From Eimeria necatrix (Eukaryota > Apicomplexa > Conoidasida > Eucoccidiorida > Eimeriidae), in NCBI RefSeq assembly GCF_000499385.1, contig NW_013654579.1:1-15896 (forward strand): a stretch of DNA of 15,896 nt, written 5' to 3'. Each line of letters begins with the position of its first letter. Position 1 is the stretch's first letter. A program made the translations under genes and the position numbers. This document shows, one piece after another, positions 1 through 9,927 of this stretch. Below the pieces are notes generated by a model. It was not told where the DNA came from. It ran no database searches and was given only the letters and a program-made list of their open reading frames with translations.

Positions 1-48
1 AAACCCTAAACCCTAAACCCTAAACCCTAAACCCTAAACCCTAAACCC
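1..48 (+). repeat. Telomere-like (AAACCCT)n array at window edge
   Basis: Almost seven perfect AAACCCT units. The orientation (C-rich strand reading 5' to 3' at the left end) would fit a real left telomere. It also fits an intronic telomere-like array, of which this window has more than twenty. A plausible splice donor (GTGCGC, positions 62 down to 57 on the minus strand) lies just before it in the RRM gene, so I favour an intron. Confidence 0.95.
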
Positions 49-159
49 TCTGCCGTGCGCACTTCGAAGAGTGTACCTGCCTCTGGGTCCAGCTGTAGTG
101 CGTTTGGCGGCCTGTGAAGCTGGGGCGGCCTCGCATAGACCCCGCGCTGCTGCAAGCCG

Positions 160-219
<60 letters not shown>

Positions 220-650
220 GGGCTGTCGGAGAGGTTGAAGGAGGCCCAGTTGAGGCGGTACTTGTGCTGCTTGCCGGGGACGTACTTGCCGTTCATGTGC
301 TCGAGAATATACTGAGCTAGGGTTTGGGAGTTAAACTCCACAAAAGCAAAACTTGGCTGTCTGCTGCTGCGGTCTCTGCAAACCCTAACCGCTAAAACAG
401 AGTTTAAAAACTCCCAAAACATTTGCTGCCGCACGTAACCCTCGTCCACAAGGGCCCCCGCCCGGTCCAGGTCCCCCACCCACAGCGTTCTCTTTTCCCG
501 GGGCCTCAGGGTGCTGCTGGACCTGGCTTCGTCCCCGGGGGCCCCGGGGGGCCCCCGCGGCGCCAGCGCGAGACCCACGCGCGGGAACGGCCCGGGGGCC
601 CCCGGAGAACGCAGCCCCCGCGACGCCGCGGACAGGTAGGCGCACGACAT
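27..650 (-). CDS. RRM RNA-binding protein (SECp43/Nam8-like first RRM), 3' end uncertain
   Basis: The open frame gives 207 residues from the ATG at 648-650. Residues 1-50 are Pro/Gly/Arg-rich and encoded by GC-rich DNA. One RRM spans about residues 54-134, with RNP2 as LWVGDL (56-61) and RNP1 as PSFAFVEF (99-106). The end of the domain, NGKYVPGKQHKYRLNWASF, resembles the first RRM of the SECp43 (tRNA-Sec-associated) and Nam8/TIA-like families, which bind RNA in splicing or tRNA metabolism. A polyGln run encoded by CAG (about 145-163) and a short Pro/Leu/Gln segment follow. The apparent C-terminus (GLGFRV then TAG) is telomere-like repeat translated, so it is probably not real. A donor GTGCGC after Glu at position 63 would end the exon in phase 0, and the gene would continue to the left of the window. 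SECp43 and Nam8 carry further RRMs, and only one is visible here. The exact orthologue is not established. Confidence 0.8.
161..217 (-). repeat. CAG array encoding polyGln in the RRM protein
   Basis: A pure CTG array on the plus strand reads as CAG (Gln) in the RRM reading frame. The plus strand reads it as a polyLeu shadow. Confidence 0.9.
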
Positions 651-1494
651 TGGGCACTTTCGGGAGTTTTTGGATAAAATTGAAAGGCTTTTCAGGTTTT
701 AATTGGCCAGAAAAGTTTTAAATGAAGAAAAATGAAGAAAAATGAGCTCAAATGAAGACAGACAGCCGACGCCGCCGCGGCGGAGTGTACAGACACCTCA
801 ACAGACACTCGGAAAAACCCCGCCAAAACGGGAAAACGACAAAATCAAAATTGACAAACGACAAACAATTATAATAATTCAATTTAATTCAATTTAATTC
901 AATTTAATTCAATTTAATTCAATTCATTTTCGCAGTTCGACAATCCGGAATTACTTGTTTGATAACAGACGCAGCAGCAAAAGAAAACCTCCGCCGGCTG
1001 CCGCCGCCAGCAGGCACTCGCAGCGCCGCAGCCAGCGGCAGCTCCTCTTTGTTTATTTTTTAATTTAAAGTTGAAATTAATTCAAATAATTTAATTTAAT
1101 TTTCATTTAATTTCATTTCTTCGGAGAAACAGACAAAGCCGCTCCGCAGCCCGTTCCGGTGTCTGTACACCCGGAGCCGCACTGCCACGCCGGAGCTCTT
1201 CATGCCTGCGTTGTTCTCAGCCTCGAGAGGTTCAAAAGGTCTTTTTAATTGAAAACTTTATTTAAAATTAAATTTAAATTGCATTTAAATGCAATTAAAT
1301 GTACTTTTACGCATTAGAAGTTCCCATTCCCCCGATTTGCACGGCCAACGACGCCCCTGGGGAAGTGACCGCCCAGTGGACCAATGGACCACTGCGGAGT
1401 TCGGGTGTACAGCCACCCCACACAGCAGCAGAATTAAAACACTCTCCCTCACACAAAAGATCGAAGCAGCAAAAGAAACTGCCGCAGCACCAGC
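651..1494. other. Intergenic AT-rich region upstream of the RRM gene
   Basis: I see no convincing gene. The region holds AT-rich stretches (about 660-740, 835-960, 1050-1125 and 1240-1300) mixed with GC-rich pieces, and is the likely 5' flank or 5'UTR of the minus-strand RRM gene. The motif TGTACA recurs in GTG-rich context near 785, 1166 and 1408, once as a near-palindrome (GGTGTCTGTACACC, about 1159-1172). Short plus-strand open frames at 1289-1520 have no recognisable protein signature. Confidence 0.6.
875..926. repeat. 10-bp AT-rich tandem repeat (TTCAATTTAA)n
   Basis: About five copies of a TTCAATTTAA unit lie in tandem upstream of the RRM gene. No gene overlaps it. Confidence 0.85.
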
Positions 1495-2147
1495 AGCTAG
1501 CTATAGTTAGCTCCAGCTAGCTACGGCTAGCTCCAGCTAGCTACGGACAGTTACAGCGAGCTAGAAATAGCTGCGGCGAGCTCCAGCGAGCTCCGGATAG
1601 CTACAGCTAGCTGCAGCAAGCTACGGCTAGCTGCAGCAAGCTGCAGCAAGCTGCAGCAAGCTACAGTTAGCTGCGGCAAGCTGCGGCTAGCTACAGCTAG
1701 CTGCAGCAAGCTACAGCTAGCTGCAGCTAGCTGCAGTTTGTGGCGGCTAGCTAGCTGCAGCTAGCTGCAGCAAGCTACAGCTAGCTATAGCTAGCTGCAG
1801 GCGACCGTAGCCAGTCAAAGTGGTCAGCCACAAAGGCTGTCGGCGGCCTCCCACAGCCGCACCAGCTTGTGGCGGCTAGCTAGCTGCAGTCAGTGGCGGC
1901 TAGCTAGCTGTGGCTAGCTGCAGCTAGCTGCAGTTTGTGGCGGCTAGCTAGCTGCTGTTCGCTGCAGCTAGCTGCAGTTGCACCTAGCTGCAGCTAGCGG
2001 CTAGCTGCAGCTAGCGGCTAGTTGCAGCTAGCTGCAGCTAGCTGCTAGCTAGAGCTAGTCCCCTCCCAGCTGCAGCTAGCTGTGGCTAGCTGTGGCTAGC
2101 TGTAGCTAGCTGTGGCTAGCTGTGGCTAGCTGTAGCTAGCTGGCTCC
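1495..2147. repeat. AGCTAGCTGC(AG) satellite
   Basis: Dense, imperfect tandem copies of AGCTAGCTGCAG-type units, mixing the palindromes AGCT, CTAG and CTGCAG. A higher-order motif (TTTGTGGCGGCTAGCTAG) recurs near 1737, 1867 and 1934. There is no coding signal. A related but distinct CTAGCCAG satellite lies in SDHA intron 3. Confidence 0.9.
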
Positions 2148-2239
2148 CGAGCAGCAGCACTTCTGTGGCATTTTAAAGCATCAGAATTTGTCTTCTTTTG
2201 TTTCTTAGTTTCATTTTCTCTTTTTTCATTTAAAGACAA

Positions 2240-2515
2240 AAACCCTAAACCCTGAGGCAAGTCCTAAACCCTAGAAACGAAACCCTAAGCCCTAAATTTA
2301 AACCCCAAACCCTAGCTACTAAACCCTAAACCCTAGACACTAAACCCTAAGCCCTAGGCACTAGCCCCTTAACCCCAAGCGCAAATACTAAACCCTCAAC
2401 CCCAGTAACAAGCTCTAAACCCTAAACCCTAAACCCTAAACCCTGGCACGAGCTCCCACATGCAGCGGGTGAGCAATCCTGAGCCTTAAACCCTAAACCC
2501 TAAACCCTAAAACGA
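2240..2515 (+). repeat. Degenerate telomere-like AAACCCT block
   Basis: Perfect AAACCCT runs (about 2415-2444 and 2487-2512) alternate with decayed units such as AAACCCC, AAGCCCT and AACCCCA. It lies in gene-free DNA, and the mix suggests an old array eroding next to younger perfect runs. Confidence 0.9.
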
Positions 2516-2539
2516 ACCTTAAACCCTCGCAAGGAGTCC

Positions 2540-2956
2540 CAAATGGGGCCCCCGGCAGCACATAGACCTTCAAAAAAAGGCCCCTCGCGGGGGCCCCTAG
2601 CGGGGGGCCCGGTTCCCCCGGGGGTTCCCCCCGGCCCAAGGGGGCCCCCAAGGGGGGCCCCCAAAGGGGCCCCCCTTGGGGGCCCCCAAGGGGGGCCCCC
2701 AATGGGGGCCCCACCTGAAGAGCCTCCAAAAAAATCACAGCCAGGACTTCCCTTAAGGGGGCCCCTTAATGGGGGCCCCCCAATAGGGGCCCCCCAAGGG
2801 GGGCCCCTATTGGGGGCTCCTGATTGGGTACCCCTCAATAGGGGCCCCTGAATAGGGCCATTTGCGGGGGGCCCCCGAGGGGGCCCCTAAAGGGGGGCCC
2901 CCAAGGGGGCCCCTAAAGGGGGGCCCCCAAGGGGGCCCCTAAAGGGGGGCCCCTTC
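2540..2956. repeat. GGGGGCCCCC-rich palindromic block
   Basis: Many copies of GGGGCCCC/GGGGGCCCCC are separated by short spacers (CAA, TAAA, AATG, TTG). The last ~85 bases are near-perfect tandem copies of a ~27-bp unit ending in GGGGGCCCCCAAG. Open frames on both strands give only Gly/Pro-rich translations typical of the repeat, so I call no gene. Confidence 0.85.
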
Positions 2957-2998
2957 ATTGACAAATCGAGAGAAGCCAAAGAAGTTTGGAGAGCTACA

Positions 2999-3099
2999 AT
3001 GACAGAGAGTGCAATGTCTGTCTCTAAACACAAAAAACGCGAGATTGCTGCTGCTGCTGCTGCTGCTGCTGCCGCTGCTGCTGCTGCTGCTGCCGCTGC

Positions 3100-3132
<33 letters not shown>

Positions 3133-3379
3133 CGCTGCTGCTGCTGCTGCTGCCGCTGCTGCTGCTGCTGCTGCTGCTGCCGCTGCTGCTGCTGCTGCTA
3201 TTGCTAAGGCCAGCAGGCAAACTAAGGCCAGCAGGCCCCCGAAGCGGCAAGTGCAACAGACTGCGCAGCAGCAGCAGGAAGAACTGCAGCAGCAGCAGCA
3301 GCAGCAACTGCGTCTGCAGCAACCTAAACCTGCAGCAGCAACAAAGCTGCTGCTAGTTATAAATGTGCGGCTGCTTTAA
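2999..3379 (+). CDS. Hypothetical plus-strand frame, possible exon(s)
   Basis: The frame opens with MTESAMSVSKHKKREI and continues through a GCT-encoded polyAla stretch (about 3044-3200). It then reads a basic piece (KASRQTKASRPPKRQ) and a Gln-rich piece, and stops at 3377-3379. The N-terminal and basic/Gln pieces look protein-like. The polyAla run is CTG in sense, which in the two solid genes usually marks introns, so it may be an intron between two short exons. No family is recognised, and the opposite strand reads the same DNA as a Ser/Leu shadow. Confidence 0.25.
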
Positions 3380-3612
3380 ACAGACTTACAGGAGAACTGC
3401 AGGAGACCCACAGAAGAGCAGCAGCAGCAGCGGCTGCTGCTGCTGCAGCAGTAACTGCAGCAGCTGCAGCAGTACCTGCAACAGCTGCAGTACCTGCAGC
3501 AGCAGAAGCTGCAGCAGCAGAAGCTGCAGCAGCAGAAGCTGCAGCAGCAGCAAAAATACACACCCCCATAAGTGACGCTTTAATTGCTCCTTTGGAGGAG
3601 CAGTGCAGACTG
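3328..3612 (+). CDS. Hypothetical plus-strand exon ending at a GTGAGT donor
   Basis: The frame is open from the TAA at 3325-3327 and reads SYKCAAALNRLTGELQETHRR, shown here only in part (residues ALNRLTGELQETHRR), then Ala/Glu/Val/Pro-rich sequence, then KIHTPISDALIAPLEEQCRL. It meets a perfect donor, CTG|GTGAGT, at 3613. The mixed composition at both ends of the Ala-rich part and the consensus donor argue for coding. The acceptor is unresolved; CTGCAG and CAG sites around 3315-3340 are candidates. No homologous family is recognised. Confidence 0.4.
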
Positions 3613-3832
3613 GTGAGTCGGTTGCAGCAGCAGCAGCAGCAGCAGCAGCTGCTGCTGCTGCTGCTGCTGTGCTTCCTGGCCCTGCTGGCTCACAGCTGCT
3701 GCTGCATTCTGCTGCTGCTGCTGCCAATCCCGCGGCTGCTTTGCTGCTGCACGAAAATGTACCAACGAGCTGCTTCGTGCAGCGAAAAAGAAGGCAGCGG
3801 CTGCGGGGGCCCGTGAGCTTTTGCTGCTGGGC

Positions 3833-3876
<44 letters not shown>

Positions 3877-4033
3877 CGCTCTAGAGCCAGCAGCAGCCGC
3901 GGCAGCTGCAGGGCGGGGAGAGCCAAGACGAAGTGCTGCGGCGCGTCTGCGCGTGCTGCCAAGTGCTGCAGCAGCAGCTGCTGCTGCAGCTGCTGCAGCT
4001 GCTGCTGCAGCTGCTGCTGCTGCTGCTGCTTGA
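3613..4033 (+). other. Unresolved plus-strand continuation overlapping the helicase 3' end
   Basis: After the GTGAGT donor, two plus-strand pieces look protein-like: CTNELLRAAKKKAAAAGAREL (about 3758-3820, then polyGln to 3875) and GESQDEVLRRVCACCQVL (about 3915-3968). They are in different frames and I found no splice solution joining them. They overlap the last part of the minus-strand helicase open frame, so one strand must be wrong here or the genes overlap tail to tail. Confidence 0.2.
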
Positions 4034-4446
4034 CGTCTTGCTGCTGCCGCCGGTGGCGCTCCCACAGCTTCTGTATCTCGCGCTCGTGCTGCGTCAGTTG
4101 CTGCTTAAGCTGCTGCCAGCTGCAGTTTTGCTGCTGCTGCTGCTGCAGCTCCCGCTGCTGCTTGCGCTGCAGCTCCTGCATATCCCTATTTCTGTGCTGC
4201 AGCAGCAGCTCGAGTTGCTGCTTGTGGGCGCGGAGGGTCTCCTGGGCGCTGAGCTGAGCTGCTGCTGCTGTTGCTGCGTGCTGCTGCTGCTGCTGCACCT
4301 GCTGCTGCAGCTGCTGCTGCTGCTGCGGCTGCCTCAGGTGTCTGAACAGCACAAACGCCACCGGAGACAGCGGCTCTGCCCCCTGGCTTTCGCGCCCCAC
4401 AAACTGTGCTGCTGCGCAGGAGCCTGCTGCTGCTGCTGCTGCGTCT

Positions 4447-4479
<33 letters not shown>

Positions 4480-4806
4480 CCCGGAGAAGCAGCAGCAACC
4501 ACTGCATGCAAAGCAGCCCCGTCAAGAGCTAGCTGCGGCCGCAGCACTGTCACATCTTGGAGACTGTGGGAGACGCAGAGGGACAGCAGCCGTCGAGCTT
4601 TTGCTGCTTCCCCTGCTGCTTCCTCAGCAGCAGCAGCAGCTGCTGCTGCTGTTGCTGCTGCTGCTGTTGCTGCTGCTGCTGCAGCCTCGCGGCACTCAAG
4701 CACCAAGTGCAGACAATCTGTTCCGCAGCAGCAGCTGCTGCTTCCGTCCGAGCAGCAGTGAAGAGCGCAGCGGCCCACCGCTTGCACCTGCAGAGTCATG
4801 GGCGGT

Positions 4807-4855
<49 letters not shown>

Positions 4856-4983
4856 GATCCAGCTGGAGCTGCTGCAGCTTGTCCGGAAGGAAGCAGCCCA
4901 GAACAGGGATGGGCTGCAGCGGTGCTGCTGCAGCGGGGCGGTCGTCCGCTGAGACTTCCCGAGAGGCTTCTGCTGCTGCTGCA

Positions 4984-5016
<33 letters not shown>

Positions 5017-5211
5017 ATGGGAGTTGTGGGCAGCGCACACATGTAGGTTGCTGCTACTGCTGCTTCCTGATCGGCAGAAGCTGCCACTCCAGCTGCTGCT
5101 GCTGCTGCAGCCCCAGCAGCAGCAGCAGAATGGCAAGGCAGCGAAGACATGCGGTCCAGCGGAAAGCTTGAGTCCCGCTCTTGCTGCTGCTGCTGCTGCT
5201 GCTGCTCCTCG

Positions 5212-5252
<41 letters not shown>

Positions 5253-5520
5253 ATCATCCCTCGTCTGGCTTTCTGCAGACAGCCTCCTCACTGTGCGGCT
5301 GCTGCTGGGCTTGGAATGTGCTGCTGGGTTTTGCTGCTGCCTGGTCTGCTGCTGCTGTTGCTGCTGCAGCTGGGAATCCCGCTGCTGCTGGTCTTGGAGC
5401 TGCTGCTTCCACTCTTGCTGCTGCTGCTCCCATTCTTGCTGCCGGCGAGCCCATTCTCGCTGGTGCTGCTGCCACTCTTGCTGCTGCTGCTCCCGCTCTT
5501 GCTGGTGCTGCTCCCGCTTG

Positions 5521-5553
<33 letters not shown>

Positions 5554-5895
5554 CGCTCGTACTCCTGCTCCTCCATCTCGTAGAGCTGCTGCTGCTGCTG
5601 CATCTGCTGCTGCAGCCTCTCCTGCCTGCGCAGCTCCATTTCGTGCTGCTGCCTCTTCAAGTGCATCTCGGCCACGAGTTGCTGCTGCATGCGCTGGTGG
5701 ACATCGTCCCAGCTTTCGGGCTGCTGCTGCTGCTGCTGCAGCTGCTCTATGTCCCGCAGCAGCAGCTGCTGCTGCTGCGGAGTCAGCTGCTGCTCCTCCT
5801 CGTCGCTCTCGCTGCTGGGGCGCAGCAGCACGAGGCGCTGCTGCTGCTGCTGCTGCGGCGAGCCCACGGGGCGGCGCGCGGGCGCGCCGGCGGGC

Positions 5896-5928
<33 letters not shown>

Positions 5929-6122
5929 CGCAGCCGCCGCCCCTCCGGCAGCAGCGCCTCCTGCAGCAACTCTATGTGGTGCAGTGCATGCAGTGTTATC
6001 CCGTAGCTAGCTGCTATATATCTGTAGCTAGCTGCTTCATCTGCTGCAGCAAGAGACAAGCAAACCCCCCAGCTGCCGAAGCGCCCCGCGCGGCCCCCCC
6101 GGTGCAAAAAGGTCTCCTTGTC
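3690..6122 (-). CDS. Helicase exon 10 (motif VI and Gln-rich C-terminal tail)
   Basis: The acceptor CTGCGCAG opens DKETFLHRGGRAGRFGSWG, which is motif VI. After the end of the core (HHIELLQEALLPEG) the open frame gives about 745 residues of low complexity. It has an acidic Ser patch (SSESDEEE), then coiled-coil-like Gln/Glu/Arg/Trp sequence (about 5350-5700), Ala/Gln spacers, a second charged coiled-coil piece (about 4040-4260) and a stop at 3690-3692. The charged pieces look genuinely coded. The last ~300 bases are doubtful, because the other strand is also protein-like there. Confidence 0.75.
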
Positions 6123-6126
6123 CTGC

Positions 6127-6165
<39 letters not shown>

Positions 6166-6328
6166 GCGGCAGCAGCAGCGGAAGCGGCGGTGAGAGCGAG
6201 GCGCGAGAAGCTCATGCAGCTAGAAGCAGACACGGCAGCTGCAGCAGCAGCAGCAAGCGCAGAGCCGCTGCTAGCAGCAGCAGCAGCAGCAGCAATAACA
6301 ACAGCAGCAGCAGCAGCAATAACAACAA

Positions 6329-6360
<32 letters not shown>

Positions 6361-7498
6361 GCGAACCATGGGCAGGTTGAAATTGATGACGAAGTCCACG
6401 CCAACTGCGTCGATTCCGCGGCTCATCTGAAACAAAACCCAAACCCTAAACCCTAAACCCTAAACCCTAAACCCTAGCCTGAATCCCAGAACCTCATCCT
6501 AAACCCTAAATCCTAAACTCTAAAGTTCAAAACCTAAAGCCTTAACCTTAATATAAGCTAAACCCTGAAGCCTAAACCCTAAACCCTAAACCCTAAACCC
6601 TAGTCGAACACAGTTTTGCCCACGACACGTTGAAACGAGTTAGTCTGGCAGAACTCAAGTCGGAAACTCAAAACCCTAAACCCTAAACCCTAGAGACTAA
6701 ACCCTAAACCCTAAACCCTAAACCCTAAACCCTAAACCCTAAACCCTAAACCCTAAACCCTCACCAGGTCGGAACAGACCATGACCCTGCACTCAAACCT
6801 CTTGAGGGCTGCCACGCGTTTGTTCCGTTCGCTCTGAGGCAGTCTGCCGCTGAAGCCGCAGCAGCACAATTAGGGTTTAGGGTTTAGGGTTTAGGGTTTA
6901 GGGTTTGAGGTGGCAGAGGTCCCCGCCGCCGCAAGCCCCCACCCTTCACACCCAAAACCCGAAGTCCTGAAGCCCAAACCCTAAACCCTTAACCCTAAAC
7001 CCTAAACCCTAAACCCTAAACCCTAAACCCTAAACCCTCCTCGGCCCTCACCTCGTGTACACGGCAGTAATGCCGAGGCGCCGGAGGCTCTGAGCCACAT
7101 GAGTTCCGCTGCAGCAACATAGGCGCAGATCTCAAACCCTAAACCCTAAACCCTAAACCCTAAACCCTAAACCCTAAACCCTAAACGCTGGCGGGCAGTC
7201 AGGGTTTAGGGTTTCGTGCTGCGGAGCGAGACTGCAGCAGCAGCGCCTAGGAACTAGGGTTTAGGGTTTGTTGCTCCGCGTCGCGGACTGTTGCGTCCAA
7301 GGACTCCTTGCTGAGGGTTTAGGGTTTAGGGTTTAGGGTTTAGGGTTTAGGGTTTACACGACGGGCTCATTGACGAAAACCACAGCTTGTCTGAAGTATA
7401 TGCGGCTCATTGCATGCAGCAGCAGCTGCAGCTTCAGCCCCAAAGTGCGCAGCCCCGAGTTCTCCAGTGGCAGCTCCATTAGCCCATATATTATCCCT

Positions 7499-7536
<38 letters not shown>

Positions 7537-7817
7537 GGCATGGGTGAGACAAGCTGCAGCAGCAGCAGCAGTAATGGCAGAGGTGAGACGAGCTGCAGCA
7601 GCAGCAGCGAGACGAGCTGCACACGGAGCAGCAGCAGCAGCAGAAACAAGACCAGCCGCAGTAGTTGCAGCGGCAGCAGCAGCAGCAGGACACGCTGCAG
7701 CAGTGTCAGCAGCAGCAGCAGCAGCAGAAACAAGACCTGCAGCAGCAGCAGCAGCTCTGCGCGCGAGAAAACGTGGCCCGCAGCGCAGTGACCACCGCAG
7801 CAGCAACAGCAGCACGA

Positions 7818-7879
<62 letters not shown>

Positions 7880-8015
7880 CCTGAGGGGACCGGGGGCGGC
7901 AAAGCAGCATCGGCCATCCGCTGCTGCTGCAGCTTCAGCAGCGCCTCCCGCTGAGCAGCAGCAGCAGCTTCTGCTTCGAGAGACTCCAGCGCTGAAAGTT
8001 CTTCTGCGTCTCTGC

Positions 8016-8054
<39 letters not shown>

Positions 8055-8105
8055 CGTCGCTCTCCTGGCCGCCCGCGGGCTCGCAGCTAGCCCCGCCCGC
8101 CGCGC

Positions 8106-8158
<53 letters not shown>

Positions 8159-8252
8159 ATGTCTGGGCTCGGGCTGGGCGCAAAGCGCACGCGGGAAGAG
8201 CAAAGAAACACCCGGCGGATCTCCCTTGGCTGCGTCTGCTGCTGCGCCTCTC

Positions 8253-8298
<46 letters not shown>

Positions 8299-8440
8299 AT
8301 CAGCAGCAGCAGCAACGAGCCTCTCCGAGCCCTGCAGCAAATCGTTCTCAAGGTAGTGCAGCAGCTGCGGGGCAAATGTTGCTGAGTATGCAGTTAGCTG
8401 CGCTCGCGGCCGCAGCACCCTTTCCAGGATCTCTCTGCAC

Positions 8441-8487
<47 letters not shown>

Positions 8488-8610
8488 TGCAAGAAACGTG
8501 CCTGGGTCGCGGTTTTCGGTGCTGATGCAGCAGCAAAACCCAAACCTATGGGCTGGCAGCAGCGCCAACATCAGCCATGCAGCAGCTGCAGCAAAAAACG
8601 AGCCGCGACT

Positions 8611-8652
<42 letters not shown>

Positions 8653-9038
8653 CTGACTTGGTTTGCGCTCTGAAAAAGTTGTGCAGCAGCAGATCGGCCT
8701 CATCCAGAATAACAAGGCGAAGCTGCTGCTGCAGCTGCTGCTGCAGCGAAACGTTGCTGCAGCTGCAGAGTGCTGCTGCTGCTGTTGCTGCTGCTTGGGC
8801 GCTGGCAGCAAAGAGCGCGGCGTTCTCTGCGTTCTGCTGCGCCGTCTCAGCAGCAGCAGCAGCAGCAGCAGCAGCGTCCTCCGCTGCAGCAGCAGCAGAC
8901 TCCCCTGCTGCTGCTGCATTTGCTGCTGCTGCTTCTGCTGTTGCTTTTGCTGCTTCCGCCACTCTCTTCGACTGGGCGCAAAGACAGCGGCCGCGCCTGC
9001 GCTGCTTGCGGAGGTTCAGCAGCAGCAGCAAACGCCCT

Positions 9039-9085
<47 letters not shown>

Positions 9086-9882
9086 GGCAGCAGCAGGAGC
9101 AGCAGCAAAAGCAGCGACAGCAATAGCTGCAGCTCGTGGTGTCTGTTTTTGAAGTGAGCAGCAACGCCGGAAGCACTTTCGCGCTGGCCTCCTCAGTGCT
9201 AGGGTTTAGGGTTTAGGGTTTAGGGTTTAGGGTTTAGGGTTTACCGGGAGTCGCAACAATGATTTGAGGCCTCTTCGCGAGCTCGTGGACGGAGACATTT
9301 GTGGAGACACCTCCAAGTAAGCAGGAGACAGTCACGTGCTGCAGCAGCAGCAGCAGCAGCAGCAAAAGCAGCAGCAAAAGGCAGCAGCAGCAGCAACAGC
9401 AGGCAGCAACAGCAGCAGCAGCAGCAGCAGCACGCGTAATGAAGTGAAAGGCAGCTTTCTTTAAAAACCCAAAGATAGGAAAGAAGACAAAACAGACACA
9501 AACGACAACAACCTCAAACCCTAAACCCTAAACCCCAAACCCCAAACCCCAAACCCCAAACCCTAAACCCTAAACCCCAAACCCTAAACCCCAAACCCCA
9601 AACCCCAAACCCTAAACCCCAAACCCCAAACCCCAAACCCCAAACCCTAAACCCTTAACCCTAAACCCTGAACCCTAAATCCTAAATCTTGAAGACATAA
9701 CGCAGCAGCAAAACAGCCAGGACCTGGGGTTTAGGGTTTAAAGTGTAGGGTTTAGGGTTTAGGGTTTAGGGTTTAGGGTTTACAAACTGCAAAATGTGGG
9801 ACCCAAGCCCCTGGATTTCGCTGCAGGTCTGGGCGGCGAGCTCTCGAGAGGGAGCGATGGCGAGAGCGAAGCCGAAGAAGCT

Positions 9883-9927
<45 letters not shown>

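Noticed and set aside
1495..2147. CRISPR-like array
   Set aside because: Repeats are short, imperfect and contiguous without unique spacers of constant length, and the genome is eukaryotic.
2493..2851. Gly/Pro-rich open frames on both strands
   Set aside because: They are direct translations of the GGGGGCCCCC repeat block; no frame has mixed composition or splice context.
4406..6380. Long plus-strand open frames rich in Leu, Ala and Cys
   Set aside because: They are the antisense of helicase exon 10. CTG/CAG arrays have no stops in any frame, and the charged, motif-bearing sequence is on the minus strand.
3690..6404. A separate 904-residue gene starting at the ATG at 6404
   Set aside because: Its first part lies across a helicase exon and intron in the wrong frame; motif VI inside it belongs to the DEAD-box core encoded upstream.
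7270..7316. Minus-strand piece KESLDATVRDAEQ after an AG, resembling the DEAD-box segment before motif V
   Set aside because: It precedes the exon for AQSLRRLGITAVYT, so the order is wrong. The true segment (SGRLPQSERNKRVAALKRF) is in exon 8 with matching phases. Direct splicing from exon 6 to exon 7 is in frame.
7500..7880. Poly-Leu/Ala insert in the helicase between motifs III and IV
   Set aside because: The frame is open, but a GTCTGC donor and CTGCAG acceptor remove it with matching phase, and its CTG sense matches the other introns.
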